From: an uncultured Holophagaceae bacterium
GTDB taxonomy: Bacteria; Acidobacteriota; Holophagae; Holophagales; Holophagaceae
Direction: 5' to 3'
Assembly: GCA_903919165.1 (NCBI GenBank)
Contig: CAIXHJ010000452.1
Location: 1 to 6,676 of the forward strand
Length of the DNA: 6,676 bases
Under the pieces are notes generated by a model. The model made no database searches. It had not been told where the DNA came from and saw only the letters and a program-made list of their open reading frames with translations. Of the stretch, positions 6,633 through 6,676 are shown piece by piece (position 1 is the first letter of the stretch; each line of letters starts with the position of its first letter). A program made the position numbers and the translations under genes.

Positions 6633-6676
6633 GCGATCCCCCTCGCCAGCACGCGATGCAGGCGCCGGAGAGCCTC
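6629..6676 (-). CDS. Possible C-terminal tail of an upstream operon gene (partial)
   Basis: On the minus strand a frame is open from the right edge for 15 codons (EALRRLHRVLARGIA) and stops at the TGA inside the ATGA that starts dapB. The same overlap type is used at the next two junctions that show ATGA or TGATG. The peptide would form a basic amphipathic helix. It is too short to identify. A dap or aspartate-pathway gene is plausible from context only, and chance openness over 45 bases is common in G+C-rich DNA. Confidence 0.4.
   Translation of the reverse strand, partial: EALRRLHRVLARGIA
6638..6644 (-). promoter_or_regulatory. Ribosome binding site of dapB (GAGGGGG)
   Basis: The minus strand reads GAGGGGG with 5 bases before the dapB ATG. 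The GAGG part alone is 8 bases away. This supports the start at 6632. Confidence 0.6.

Overview
The window is G+C-rich (roughly two thirds G+C by eye, not counted) and tightly packed. It holds one gene on the plus strand and five on the minus strand, plus a cut-off gene tail at each edge. The proteins look bacterial, and a DapD-type diaminopimelate (DAP) pathway points to a bacterium with DAP-based peptidoglycan. Codon use, the TPR/single-membrane-helix protein and a short DapB would fit a high-G+C Gram-negative such as an acidobacterium (Holophaga/Geothrix-like) or a deltaproteobacterium. That placement is an impression, not a demonstration.

Left part (1-1866, plus strand): the last 25 codons of an unidentified gene run into a gene for a 592-residue protein. 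That protein has four TPR-like units in its N-terminal half, one membrane helix near residues 383-401, and a helical TPR-like C-terminal half. Two of its units are close copies sharing an LYDMG motif. Its function is not known.

Right part (6676-1871, minus strand, transcribed right to left): a lysine/DAP gene cluster in the order dapB, dapA, dapD, an aminotransferase (probable N-succinyl-DAP aminotransferase, DapC role), and a fold-type III PLP decarboxylase (probable LysA role). DapA makes the dihydrodipicolinate precursor from aspartate semialdehyde and pyruvate. DapB reduces it, DapD succinylates the product and the aminotransferase installs the second amino group. Desuccinylation (dapE) and epimerisation (dapF) are not encoded here. 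The decarboxylase would turn meso-DAP into lysine. The first four genes overlap stop-to-start, and a short open frame at the right edge overlaps dapB in the same way, so the operon probably begins outside the window. The decarboxylase gene is set apart by a 43-base A+T-rich gap and has no visible ribosome binding site.

The two transcription units converge, with only 4 bases between stop codons. I found no mobile element, CRISPR array, RNA gene, riboswitch or wholly new system. The points that merit a second look are at the residue level: a LysA-position decarboxylase with motifs of another subgroup, a DapA lacking most of the E. coli lysine-feedback residues, and a DapD with Gly at the position of a glutamate proposed to be catalytic.
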